DNA from: JAJYSO01 sp964579505 | GTDB taxonomy: Bacteria > Bacteroidota > Bacteroidia > Flavobacteriales > Flavobacteriaceae | Assembly (NCBI GenBank): GCA_964579505.1 | Contig: CAZOGC010000006.1 | Location: 86,170-150,169 of the forward strand | Direction: 5' to 3' | Length of the DNA: 64,000 nt | Shown here: positions 34,285 to 44,200 of the stretch, one piece after another | Numbering within the stretch: the first letter of the stretch is position 1 | How the letters are laid out: the number at the start of each line of letters is the position of its first letter | Position numbers and translations under genes: made by a program | The notes under the pieces: model-generated | What the model saw: the letters and a program-made list of their open reading frames with translations, nothing else | Databases searched by the model: none | What the model was told of the DNA's origin: nothing

Positions 34285-34824
34285 ATGAAAAAAATTGTAG
34301 CACTTCTTTTCGTGGCTAGCTTTCTAGTAGCTTGCCAGCAAGAAAAAACAGCCTATGTAGATAACGATATTCTCATGAAAAATTATGAGGGTTTGCAAAC
34401 GGCCAATAAAGATTATCAGAGTAGGCTTCAGAAGCTTCAAGATATTTGGCAAAAAAAAGGACAAGCATTTCAAACAAAAGTTCAAGCATTTCAGAAGAAA
34501 GCTGGTAGATTAAGTAAATCTGCTCAAAAAGAACAACGCGAAGCCCTTTTAAAAGAACAGCAGCAGTTGCAGCAAACACAAAGATTACAACAGTCTTTAT
34601 TAGTGCAACAACGCAAACATGCCAGTGATTCTATAGAAAAAATCATTAAAAACGAAATTAAAACGTACGCAGAAGCACATAATTATGTATATGTTTTTGG
34701 TGCTAACCCTGATGATAATATCTTGTACGCTCAAGAAAGTAAGAATATAACCCAAGATATCTTAACTAAATTAAATGACGGTGTTTCTACCCCGGTCTCT
34801 AAAGACTCTACAAACACCAAATAA
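34285..34824 (+). CDS. OmpH/Skp-like periplasmic chaperone lipoprotein
   Basis: 179 residues with a lipoprotein signal and Cys17 (SFLVACQQEK). After YVDNDILMKNYEGL, typical of OmpH/Skp, comes a long Gln/Lys-rich coiled coil (~40-120), then a small beta segment (YAEAHNYVYVFGANPDDNILYAQES) that matches the Skp body. Skp-type proteins hold outer-membrane beta-barrel proteins in the periplasm. Monocistronic between two terminators. Unlike E. coli Skp it is lipid-anchored, a variation that I see as frequent in Bacteroidota. Confidence 0.82.
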   Translation: MKKIVALLFVASFLVACQQEKTAYVDNDILMKNYEGLQTANKDYQSRLQKLQDIWQKKGQAFQTKVQAFQKKAGRLSKSAQKEQREALLKEQQQLQQTQRLQQSLLVQQRKHASDSIEKIIKNEIKTYAEAHNYVYVFGANPDDNILYAQESKNITQDILTKLNDGVSTPVSKDSTNTK

Positions 34825-34852
34825 CAGCACAATACTATAATATAAGAGACAG

Positions 34853-34878
34853 AGCCGGCCGTAACAAGCCGGCTTTTT
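34853..34878 (+). terminator. Terminator after the OmpH-like gene
   Basis: Stem AGCCGGC (34853-34859) with GCCGGCT (34868-34874), 8-base loop, T run. Confidence 0.85.
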
Positions 34879-34914
34879 CAATAAAAATAAATTAACATTT
34901 ATTTATGTTTTTTT

Positions 34915-34947
34915 AGTTCGGTAATAAACGAACTATATCTAAATTTG
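34915..34947 (+). promoter_or_regulatory. Promoter with internal operator of the efflux operon
   Basis: AGTTCG (34915-34920) and CGAACT (34929-34934) form a perfect dyad with an 8-bp spacer, immediately upstream of the -7 box TAAATTTG (34940-34947). The dyad occupies the space between the -33 and -7 elements, so a bound repressor would block polymerase. Start codon of the regulator gene is 20 bases downstream. Confidence 0.6.
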
Positions 34948-34967
34948 CCCGCTGTAAAAAGAGTGTA

Positions 34968-35453
34968 ATGGATACATGCAAGGTGAAAAAAGAGAAGTTG
35001 GTAGAGGAGATTGGAGTGTATTTTGAAAAAGAACAACAGCTTTCTCCATTGGCTGCCCGAATTTTTGCGCTGTTAATGTTGTGTTCGGGTTCCGGGCATA
35101 CTTTTGATGAACTTGTAGAATATACCAACGCAAGTAAGAGTTCTGTTTCAACCAGTATTCAGTTATTACTCAATAAAGGAAGCGTAGAATATTTTACCAA
35201 ACCAGGTGAACGGAAACGTTTTTTTAGATTGAGTAAAACGTATGTAGAAATAAATCTAAAAGATTATCAAAAACGAATTGAAGAAGAACTAAAAATGCTA
35301 GAGAAGGTGAATGCGTTTAATCAACAATACAACACCCCTAAATACAAAAGCCATAAAGAATTTGGAGAAATATACAAACGCTATTTACAAGTAAATTACG
35401 AGAACCTAGAATCTATTATTCATAAATTAAATCAATTAGAAAGAACAGTTTAG
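34968..35453 (+). CDS. GbsR/MarR-family regulator of the RND efflux operon
   Basis: 161 residues with a winged helix-turn-helix: SPLAARIFALLMLCSGSGHTF leads into the recognition helix region YTNASKSSVSTSIQLLLNKG and the wing GSVEYFTKPGERKRFFRL, followed by a helical dimerisation tail. This is the GbsR-type branch of the MarR superfamily. It is cotranscribed with the efflux genes (10 bases upstream of the adaptor gene) and has a dyad in its own promoter, so it likely represses the operon and responds to a toxic ligand. Confidence 0.85.
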   Translation: MDTCKVKKEKLVEEIGVYFEKEQQLSPLAARIFALLMLCSGSGHTFDELVEYTNASKSSVSTSIQLLLNKGSVEYFTKPGERKRFFRLSKTYVEINLKDYQKRIEEELKMLEKVNAFNQQYNTPKYKSHKEFGEIYKRYLQVNYENLESIIHKLNQLERTV

Positions 35454-35463
35454 AAAGAATCCT

Positions 35464-36603
35464 ATGAAAAAATACAGTTATTCTTTAGTCCTATTCATTA
35501 CTGTTTTCAGTCTTGTTTCATGTGGGAATGGGAAAAAAAGTCAAAACGCTGCAGCTGCGGGAAAACCGCAAGTTATGCCGGTTGCAACCATCAAGGCGCC
35601 TACAGATACCGTAACGGTAAATAGAAGCTATCACGCCAGTATAGAAGGTATTATTAATAGTGAAGCTCGCCCAAAAATAGCGGGCTATATTACCAATGTA
35701 TTGGTAGATGAAGGCCAAAAAGTGCACAAAGGTCAGGTAATGTTTAAATTAGAAACCAGCGCTTTGTCTGAAGATGCTGATGCTGCTAAAGCTAGTATTC
35801 ACGTAGCTCAGGTTAAAGTTGATCAGTTAAAGCCATTGGTTGCTCAAAACATTGTGAGCGAAAACCAATTAGCCACTGCCGAAGCACAACTAAAACAAGC
35901 ACAAAGCCAGTATCACAGTATTATGGCTAATATTGGTTATGCTACGGTAAAGAGTCCGGTAAATGGATATGTGGGCTCCATTCGTATTCGAAAAGGAAAC
36001 TTGGTTAGCCCCAATGACCCGCAACCACTTACCACCGTTACAGACATCAGTAAAGTGTATGCTTACTTTTCTATGAATGAGAAAGATTATCTTGATTTTC
36101 TTTTAACGGCAGATGGAAAGACCCGAAAAGAAAAGATAAAGAATTTGCCAAAGGTAACCCTTGTCTTGGCTAATGGTCAACCTTATAAATATAAAGGAAC
36201 CATTCAAACCGTCAATTCACAAATTAATCCACAGACCGGAACCGTGTCTTTTCGCGCTATTTTTAAGAACCCTAATCGTATTTTAACCAATGGGAGTACC
36301 GGTATTATTAAAGTGCCTCACACATACGATAATGTAGTGGTAGTTCCTCAAAAAGCTACTTTTGAGCAACAAGGGCGTGTTTTTGTTATGAAAGTAGTAA
36401 AAACAGATAGCCTTACTACCGTAAAAGCAGATGCTGTTGATGTAATAGGCCAAAAAGGGAATCTTTATTTAATAGGCGGCGGATTGAAAGAAGGAGAAGA
36501 TATTTTAGGGCAAAACGTAGATAAAATACGTCCAGGATCTCCTATAAAACCTATTCCAACCCCGTTTGACAGTATTGCCAAACCTTTGCAAAAAGTTTTT
36601 TAA
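35464..36603 (+). CDS. RND efflux periplasmic adaptor (AcrA/MexE-like)
   Basis: 379 residues; lipoprotein signal with Cys20 (SLVSCGNGKK). Membrane fusion protein layout: barrel/lipoyl half-motifs (SEARPKIAGYITNVLVDEGQ around 62-80 and VKSPVNGYVGSIRIRKGNL around 161-180) flank an alpha-helical hairpin (~95-145), then the beta-barrel and membrane-proximal domains (NPQTGTVSFRAIFKNPNRIL). Connects the inner-membrane pump to the outer-membrane channel encoded downstream. Confidence 0.94.
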   Translation: MKKYSYSLVLFITVFSLVSCGNGKKSQNAAAAGKPQVMPVATIKAPTDTVTVNRSYHASIEGIINSEARPKIAGYITNVLVDEGQKVHKGQVMFKLETSALSEDADAAKASIHVAQVKVDQLKPLVAQNIVSENQLATAEAQLKQAQSQYHSIMANIGYATVKSPVNGYVGSIRIRKGNLVSPNDPQPLTTVTDISKVYAYFSMNEKDYLDFLLTADGKTRKEKIKNLPKVTLVLANGQPYKYKGTIQTVNSQINPQTGTVSFRAIFKNPNRILTNGSTGIIKVPHTYDNVVVVPQKATFEQQGRVFVMKVVKTDSLTTVKADAVDVIGQKGNLYLIGGGLKEGEDILGQNVDKIRPGSPIKPIPTPFDSIAKPLQKVF

Positions 36604-36625
36604 TTAATCACTGAAGGAAAGAGTT

Positions 36626-39600
36626 ATGCTAAAACGATTTATAGAACGGCCGGTACTGTCGACCGTCATCTCAATTCTTATCGTCATTCTGGGGGTTTTA
36701 GGCCTAACTAGCTTGCCGATTACACAATATCCTGATATTGCCCCTCCAACGGTTCAAGTAACTACTAGTTATCCGGGAGCCAACGCTGAAACCGTATTAA
36801 AAAGTGTCATTATCCCTATTGAAGAACAAATCAATGGGGTAGAAGGTATGACGTATATTACCTCTTCTGCTACCAATACCGGACGGGCTCAGATTACTGT
36901 ATATTTTGAACAAAACTATGACCCCGATATTGCGGCGGTAAACGTGCAAAACCGAGTGGCGCTGGCAAATCCACTATTGCCACAAGAAGTAAAACAGGTG
37001 GGGGTAACTACCAAGAAACAACAGACCAGCGCGTTGATGTTTCTTAATTTTTATAGTACAAACCCGCAGTATGGAGCTAAGTTTATAGCAAACTACCTTA
37101 ATATTAATGTGGTGCCGGTTATGCAACGGGTTAATGGGGTAGGTAATGTACAGGTATTTAGTTCTAGAACTTATGCCATGCGTATCTGGATTAACCCTGA
37201 TAAAATGGCGGCGTATGGATTAGAACCGTCAGATATTGCGGCAGCTATTCAAGCACAAAGTCAAGAGGCTGCAGCGGGTACACTCGGACAGAATAATGGT
37301 GAGAGCTTTGAATATACCATTGTTTATTCGGGAAGGCTAGACGATGCAAAACAATATGAAAATATTGTATTAAAGGCCCTTGGAAACGGACAATTCTTGC
37401 ATTTAAAAGATGTAGCTGATATAGAGCTGGGAGTTGAAAATTATGGAGTAACCTCATCTAATATGGGGTACCCAAGTATTGCCATGGCGGTATATCAGAC
37501 CAAAGGTTCTAATGCGCAAGAAATTATAGATAATATTCAGAAGAGATTAGACGAAATTAAACATACGCTTCCGGAAGGAATCAAAATAAACATACCTTAT
37601 AATACCAATGAATTCTTAAATGCTTCTATAGAAAAAGTAGTACACACGCTTATAGAGGCCTTTATCTTGGTGTTTATTGTGGTGTTTATTTTCTTGCAAG
37701 ACTTGCGTTCTACGTTAATTCCGGCTATTGCAGTGCCAGTGTCTATTGTAGGTACGTTCTTCTTCCTCAATCTATTTGGCTATTCACTCAACTTGTTAAC
37801 GCTCTTTGCATTGGTGTTGGCTATTGGTATGGTGGTAGACGATGCTATTGTGGTTGTAGAAGCGGTACATGCCAAATTAGATGAAGGCGCACAAAATGTG
37901 CGAAAGGCAACGAACGAGGCTATGCATGAAATAGCAGGAGCTATTGTTTCTATTACATTAGTAATGGCAGCGGTATTCTTGCCGGTAACCTTTATTAGCG
38001 GTCCCACCGGAGTGTTCTATAAACAGTTTGGGGTTACACTAATGGTAGCTATCGTTATTTCTGCATTTAACGCCTTAACGTTGAGCCCGGCTTTGTGTGC
38101 TCTTTTCTTAAAACCACACGATCCGAATAAAGAACACAAAAAGAAAAATCTAATTCAACGATTCCATTCGGGCTTTAACGTAGCTTTTGATGCTACCGTT
38201 AAAAAATACGGAAAGTCACTTCACTTTATCCATAAAAAATGGTGGATTGCGGTGCTGCTAATCGTCTTGTCTGCAGTAGGTATTATGTGGACTTCTGCTA
38301 ACGTATCTACCGGCTTTGTGCCTCAAGAAGACCGCGGAATTGTATTTGTGAATGTTGATTTACCTATTGGTGCTTCTTTAGATCGTACCTATAAGGTAAA
38401 CCAAGAAATTAGAGACAGAATATCTGGTATTCCCGGAGTAGATAATGTAACCCTTATTGCCGGGTTTAGTATGTTGAGCGGAGCGGGTAGTAACCACGGA
38501 TTAGGATTTGTTAAACTAGACGATTTTAGTAAACGTCAAGAAGATGATAAATCGGTAGATGCTATTACGAAAAAACTATATGGCGCTACGGCAACCATTC
38601 CGAACGCTAAAGTTCTTTTCTTTGCACCGCCAAGTATCCCGGGATATGGATCATCCGGTGGTTTTGAGGTTAACCTGCTAGATAAATCAGGAGGTAGTTT
38701 TGATAAATTAAACGAAGAAAATAAGAAATTTCTTCGCGCCTTAACTATGCGACCTGAAATACTATATGCACAGTCGGCTTTTAGTACAGACTATCCGCAA
38801 TACAAACTAGATATTAATGTACCTTTAGCTAAAGAATCTGGGGTAGGTGTAAATGCAATTCTTCGTACCCTTCAAGGATATATTGGAGGTATTTATACGG
38901 CAGATTTTTCTAAATTTGGAAAGCAATACCGAGTGTATATCCAGGCCCCGCCGGCAGATCGTGCTGAAAAAGCTGACTTAGACAATATTTATGTTCGTAC
39001 TGCAAGCGGCCAAATGACACCTATTACACAATTTATTACGTTGTCGCGTACGTATGGCCCACAAGCAGTAACTCGTTTCAACTTGTTTAACTCTACCAAA
39101 GTAACAGGGGCAGCCGCTCCGGGATATACTTCAGGAGACGCTATTAATGCCATTGAAGCAGTGGCATCTAAACTACCGACAGATTTTAGTATAGACTTTT
39201 CAGGATTGACTCGAGAAGAGGTAAAAGCTTCCGGTCAAACGTTTATCATCTTTATCTTGGTAGTCGTCTTCGTATATTTCCTATTGGCCGCTCAATATGA
39301 AAGTTACTTATTGCCGTTCTCTATCTTACTCTCGGTTCCGTTGGGTATTTTTGGAGCCTACTTTACCACCATGATTATGGGAATGCAGAACAATATTTAT
39401 TTCCAAATTGCGATGATTATGTTAATTGGTTTGTTGGCTAAAAACGCTATCTTAATTGTAGAGTTTGCCATACAAAGGCGGCGAGCCGGCGCTTCTATCT
39501 TTGATTCGGCTATTGACGGAGCAAAAGTGCGCTTGCGTCCTATTTTGATGACTTCTTTTGCTTTTATCTTTGGATTGATGCCATTGGCATTAGCAACCGG

Positions 39601-39784
39601 AGTGGGAGCCGTAGGGCAACGTTCTATTGGAACCAGTGCCGTAGGAGGGATGCTTATAGGTACACTCTTTGGAGTCTTTGTTATTCCAACCTTGTACATT
39701 TTCTTTGAATGGTTACAAGAAAAAATTACCGGCGTTCCGGGTGAAAAGGAAGCTTTGGAAGACGTAAAAAAAATTGAAGAATAG
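36626..39784 (+). CDS. RND multidrug efflux pump, inner-membrane subunit (AcrB/MexF-like)
   Basis: Proton-driven drug exporter, 1052 residues with 12 membrane helices and two large periplasmic loops. Helix 1 starts FIERPVLSTVISILIVILGV and is followed by LPITQYPDIAPPTVQV, the HAE1 hydrophobe-efflux signature. The proton-relay Asp pair is in GMVVDDAIVVVEAVH (helix 4); the second half repeats the fold with FFFLN-like and VGLLAKNAILIVEFA-like segments (GLLAKNAILIVEFAIQRRRAG). 22 bases after the adaptor gene. Confidence 0.96.
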   Translation: MLKRFIERPVLSTVISILIVILGVLGLTSLPITQYPDIAPPTVQVTTSYPGANAETVLKSVIIPIEEQINGVEGMTYITSSATNTGRAQITVYFEQNYDPDIAAVNVQNRVALANPLLPQEVKQVGVTTKKQQTSALMFLNFYSTNPQYGAKFIANYLNINVVPVMQRVNGVGNVQVFSSRTYAMRIWINPDKMAAYGLEPSDIAAAIQAQSQEAAAGTLGQNNGESFEYTIVYSGRLDDAKQYENIVLKALGNGQFLHLKDVADIELGVENYGVTSSNMGYPSIAMAVYQTKGSNAQEIIDNIQKRLDEIKHTLPEGIKINIPYNTNEFLNASIEKVVHTLIEAFILVFIVVFIFLQDLRSTLIPAIAVPVSIVGTFFFLNLFGYSLNLLTLFALVLAIGMVVDDAIVVVEAVHAKLDEGAQNVRKATNEAMHEIAGAIVSITLVMAAVFLPVTFISGPTGVFYKQFGVTLMVAIVISAFNALTLSPALCALFLKPHDPNKEHKKKNLIQRFHSGFNVAFDATVKKYGKSLHFIHKKWWIAVLLIVLSAVGIMWTSANVSTGFVPQEDRGIVFVNVDLPIGASLDRTYKVNQEIRDRISGIPGVDNVTLIAGFSMLSGAGSNHGLGFVKLDDFSKRQEDDKSVDAITKKLYGATATIPNAKVLFFAPPSIPGYGSSGGFEVNLLDKSGGSFDKLNEENKKFLRALTMRPEILYAQSAFSTDYPQYKLDINVPLAKESGVGVNAILRTLQGYIGGIYTADFSKFGKQYRVYIQAPPADRAEKADLDNIYVRTASGQMTPITQFITLSRTYGPQAVTRFNLFNSTKVTGAAAPGYTSGDAINAIEAVASKLPTDFSIDFSGLTREEVKASGQTFIIFILVVVFVYFLLAAQYESYLLPFSILLSVPLGIFGAYFTTMIMGMQNNIYFQIAMIMLIGLLAKNAILIVEFAIQRRRAGASIFDSAIDGAKVRLRPILMTSFAFIFGLMPLALATGVGAVGQRSIGTSAVGGMLIGTLFGVFVIPTLYIFFEWLQEKITGVPGEKEALEDVKKIEE

Positions 39785-39791
39785 ATAAATT

Positions 39792-41210
39792 ATGAGAAGT
39801 TTATATAGAATAACAGGCATTTTAGTTGTAGCACTTACGTTGCAATCATGCTTTGTGGCAAAGAAATATGAACGCCCCGATGTGATTAAACATCAATACT
39901 TCCGTACAGATAGCCTGCCGAAAGACAGCTTGTCTATGGCCGAGGTATCTTGGAAAACCATGTTTACCGACCCATTACTTCAACAGTATATAGAAAAAGC
40001 CTTAACAAATAATGTTGATATCAGGGTGGCAATACAACAAATTGCCATTGCTGAAGCGTATGTAAAACAAGGCAAAGCAGGCTATTTTCCTACGTTATCG
40101 GCAGGAACGCAATACACCTTGGCATACCCTTCAAAAAATGGGCAACAAGGGGCATTAATGTCTAGTACTGGTAGAGATCACTTTAATCAATATGAGCTCT
40201 CTGCCAACTTGTCTTGGGAAGCCGATATTTGGGGAAAAATACGAAGCCAAAAAAGAGCTTATGTAGCTTCTTATTTGCAAACAGTAGCAGCACATAAAGC
40301 AGTAACTACCCAATTGGTAGCCGGTGTGGCTTCTACTTATTATCAATTATTGGCTTTAGATAAACAAATTTCGGTAACTCAAAAAACAGTACAGACACGT
40401 AAGAGCAGCTGGGAGACCACCAAGGTGTTGAAAGAAAGCGGAGTAGGAGGTGTTACCTCTGTGGCTGTAGAACAAACCCAAGCGCAATATATAAATGCTA
40501 AAGCCTTGTTGGTTGATTTGCAAAAACAAGCGCGGGTGTTAGAAAATACCTTGTGTTTGTTGATGGGGGAAGAACCGCATCATATAGAACGTTCTAGCTT
40601 AGAGGCACAGCACATCACTACTGAACTTAAAGTGGGTGTGCCCGTAGAGTTGTTGAGCAATCGCCCGGATGTTATCGTGGCAGAAGACAGTTATCGTCGT
40701 GCATTTGAAATGACTAACGTGGCTAGAGCTAATTTTTATCCGTCTTTAACCATAGGTGCTAGCGGTGGTTTGCAGTCGCTTACCTTAGATAACTGGTTTG
40801 ATGCCAACTCGTTGTTTGCAAATATTTTGGGTGGATTAACTGCTCCAATTTTCCAAGGGCGTAAAATTAGAACGCAGTATGAAGTGGCTCAGGCACAACA
40901 AGAGCAGGCTCGTCTACAATATAGAGGGGCATTGCTACAGGCTAGCAAAGAGGTGTCAGATGCGCTCTATGCATACCAAGCTTCTACTAAGAAGATTAAA
41001 CTAAAAGAAGCAGAGTATAACCTCTTGTCTAAAGCCGTAGACGACTCTCAAGCATTGTTAAAAAGTGGGTATAATAACTTTAGCTACCTAGAGGTATTAC
41101 GTGCTCAAGAAAGTGCTTTAAATGCTAGTTTGCAAGTCATCAATACACGGGTTAATCAGCTTATCAGTATTGTAGATTTGTATCAAGCCCTAGGCGGCGG
41201 ATGGCGCTAA
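39792..41210 (+). CDS. Outer-membrane efflux channel (TolC/OprM family)
   Basis: 472 residues; lipoprotein signal with Cys20 (LTLQSCFVAKKYERPD), as in NodT/OprM-type proteins. Two OEP repeats of long helices and strands: the first has LTNNVDIRVAIQQIAIAEAYVKQGKAG and ANLSWEADIWGKIRSQKRA in the usual order, the second LLSNRPDVIVAEDSYRRAFE with ANFYPSLTIGASGGL and LTAPIFQGRKIRTQYEVAQAQ. Last gene of the operon, 7 bases after the pump, and followed by a terminator. Confidence 0.95.
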   Translation: MRSLYRITGILVVALTLQSCFVAKKYERPDVIKHQYFRTDSLPKDSLSMAEVSWKTMFTDPLLQQYIEKALTNNVDIRVAIQQIAIAEAYVKQGKAGYFPTLSAGTQYTLAYPSKNGQQGALMSSTGRDHFNQYELSANLSWEADIWGKIRSQKRAYVASYLQTVAAHKAVTTQLVAGVASTYYQLLALDKQISVTQKTVQTRKSSWETTKVLKESGVGGVTSVAVEQTQAQYINAKALLVDLQKQARVLENTLCLLMGEEPHHIERSSLEAQHITTELKVGVPVELLSNRPDVIVAEDSYRRAFEMTNVARANFYPSLTIGASGGLQSLTLDNWFDANSLFANILGGLTAPIFQGRKIRTQYEVAQAQQEQARLQYRGALLQASKEVSDALYAYQASTKKIKLKEAEYNLLSKAVDDSQALLKSGYNNFSYLEVLRAQESALNASLQVINTRVNQLISIVDLYQALGGGWR

Positions 41211-41235
41211 CAATATAAACTTTTGATTTGGGTAG

Positions 41236-41272
41236 AGCCGAGAATTGATTGTCAGTTCTCGGCTTTGCTTTT
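41236..41272 (+). terminator. Terminator of the RND efflux operon
   Basis: Stem AGCCGAGAA (41236-41244) with TTCTCGGCT (41256-41264), 11-base loop, then a T-rich tract. It stops the plus-strand operon just before the convergent large gene. Confidence 0.88.
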
Positions 41273-41274
41273 TA

Positions 41275-44200
41275 TTAGAAATAAGCCTTTAGCTGTACGC
41301 TACCTGTGTGGATAACTGGCGAACCTTCGCTTTTTCGGCCATAATAGGCAATATTTAAATCTAAATAATGGGTAATGCGTTTTTGAAAAAGCACCTGCCA
41401 TGTAAAATTTTGATTGGGTTGTAAGCCTTGTAACATCTCATAGGCCACCGGAGAGAAGGCATTACCTGAAAACTGGTTATAAACATAATTGAACGCTCCG
41501 CTAAACGCGTATTTCTGCGCTTTTGAAAGGCGGAAAGAAGCGCCGATTTTTTGTTGACTTAACTGTTCTAAATTTCCCAACTCATTGCGTCGTTTGCTGT
41601 ATTGATAAAATAGCGAAAATTGGGTGTTTTCATTGAGTAAATAGGAGATTTTTGGGTTGATATCAAAATCGTTTATACGGTAGTCTCGGTTGTGAAAACT
41701 TTCTGAATGATTACTGGTTTGCCCAACTCGCATCGTGTAATTAAACAACCAACTTTTTTTTAGTTGATGTCTAAATTTTAGTTGATGGCTCTCTAGTTTA
41801 CTTTCCTGTATTCCGGTAGAGAGCAAGTTTTTAGCTACTGATGAAATGTAGGTGTACGAGGTAGAGTAGTGCTGTTTTCCACGATTAAAATACAAGGTGT
41901 TACGAAAGTTGAGATTGGTAGCTAGCTCTTCTCCACTCACATGAAATGGATTTAAGTTAAAAGAATTGCCTTCACGTTTAACGCGTCTATCTACTAAATA
42001 AGAAGTTTGGTTGTAAAAATGACTCCACCAAGAAGGGGTTTCTTGCGAAGCATCTAACCGACTAAAATTTAAGCTGATTAATTGACTGAGCATATTTCGG
42101 CGCGTTTTAATGAATATGCGATTGGGTAAAAATACGCGTACGTAGGTGGCTTCATCCGGAAAAGGAGCTATTTCAAATTCCCCTAAATCCTGAACACCAT
42201 CGTTGTTATAGTCATTCCATGTATAACGCCCTTTTCCCGGGTCTACTTCAACATACGTGTATTGCTGCTGCGGGAGTGTACCGCTGCTGGTTTGATAGGT
42301 GGTATTCCAATTAAGAAATCGGTTTAACCAAAATTGATGATATAGCACTCTAGAATTGAGGCTTTTTATACTGTTTTCAGGCTGGTCTATCCTTTTCTGT
42401 TGCCGATAATTTACATATATTGAAAGATGTGCTTGTGCTGAGTTGAGTAACTGTGCGCGTACATAATAATTGTCAGAACGGGCAACTTGTTGTAACCGGG
42501 TCTGATACAAGCTATCGGTTACGCGATGTGTATAACCCACTTCAGCATAGATTGCCGTGCTGTCACCCACCCCGGTAAAAAGCGTATAGCTGCTGTATTT
42601 TTGACTTAATCCGGTAAGGCTGTCTAACAACTTGTCTGTCTGTTGATTGTTTTCTGTATCAAAACGCACCCCGGACCAAAATGGATTGTAGTGATAAACG
42701 GCTTGTGTGTGCAGGCGTGAAAAGGTAGAAGAATATCTACTTCCGTTACTGTTTAAGAAACTTCCCCGCACATCGGTGGTGAGTTTTCCTAATTGAAGAT
42801 GCGCATTGATAACCTGTCGTGTTCCTTTAAAATGATGCGCATATGAAAGTTGTTGAAAATTGTAGCGTGCAAACCCGTGCTGGGGATGCGTGTATAGTAT
42901 TCCTGCATTGAGATACGTTTTATCACCCTGCGGATTTATCAAATTCCAATCGCGGTTAAACTCAACGTTGTATAAAGGTTCAATACTTTGAAAGCGATTT
43001 TGCATAAAGTCGACGGTAGCAAAGGCATCTATACGGGTAGAATCGGTTCCGGTAAACAAATTTTGCGTGGCTTCAAGATGTCCGGCCAGCCCTTGGTTAT
43101 TACCATCATTACGAGAAGAAAAGAGGTTTTTGTCGTGTAAACTGGCGGCCAATTCAAAACGAATATTGGTTTTTTCAGAAGGGTGATATCCGCCGTGAAT
43201 AACGGCCATCTGCAATTTGGTGGGTGCATACAGGCGGGTTAGTGGAGCATAATTTCCTTGAGGAATGCCACCAACAGGCGAGACGTACTTGTAAATAGTA
43301 CTAATACCGGTTTCTGAAGCAATTACATAATCACCTTGGTTTTGCCCTACCAAACTAAATTTAACGCGATAAAGTTGGTCGTTGGGGTTAATAGAGTAAA
43401 CAAAAATGGGGGTTCCATTTAAAGTATCTTTTTTATACAGCACTTTGTTTTCTGAAAATTTGTCTTTTACAACGCTGGGAGCCACCATTAAACTATCGTT
43501 GTCTCCGGCTTGCGCCAAGATATATTTTTGCGCATCACTTAGATCTTGTTGTAAAGGCTGATTGCGCAAATCGTTTTCTGAATAGATAAACCCACCAATC
43601 TCCCAGTCTTTACCCCGGTGTTCGGCTCCTCCGGTAGCTACAATACGTGCGTAGTTGCGATCTGCATACTGAAATTCTACCGTAATCCGCATATCGCTGG
43701 TTATGGGGTACGTAGGGTTAAATCGAATTTCGCCGGCGTTATAATCAATCGTGTAGTCTTCGTGCTCGCCGCGTTTAAGGAGCATTCCGTTTACATATAC
43801 AGACTCACTTCCTGAAACAATCAACGCAAAGAGTTGCCCATTAGGGCCGTGTAGTTTGTAGGGGCCTTGGTTGCCCTCTTGCCCCACAAATTCATTGCGT
43901 GTAAACACGCCACGTACTAACCCGCCGGCTGCAAAAATATGAGTAGCATCTCCGTTGGGATTAAGGTTTGCATGAACAGATAACCCCTGAATTTTTTTTT
44001 GAAAATTGCCGAAATATGAATTTTCTTGAGCAAGATCTATATCGCCTCCTCTAATTCCCCAATTATGGCTAAAAAGTTCAATAAAAACCTGATCAAACTC
44101 GTTTAGATTTTGTGAATAACCACTTTCTCGTATCGGTATATCTGCATCTTGAATAGAGGCGCGAATACGTACCTTGTCTGATATTTTTCCGGATATTTGT

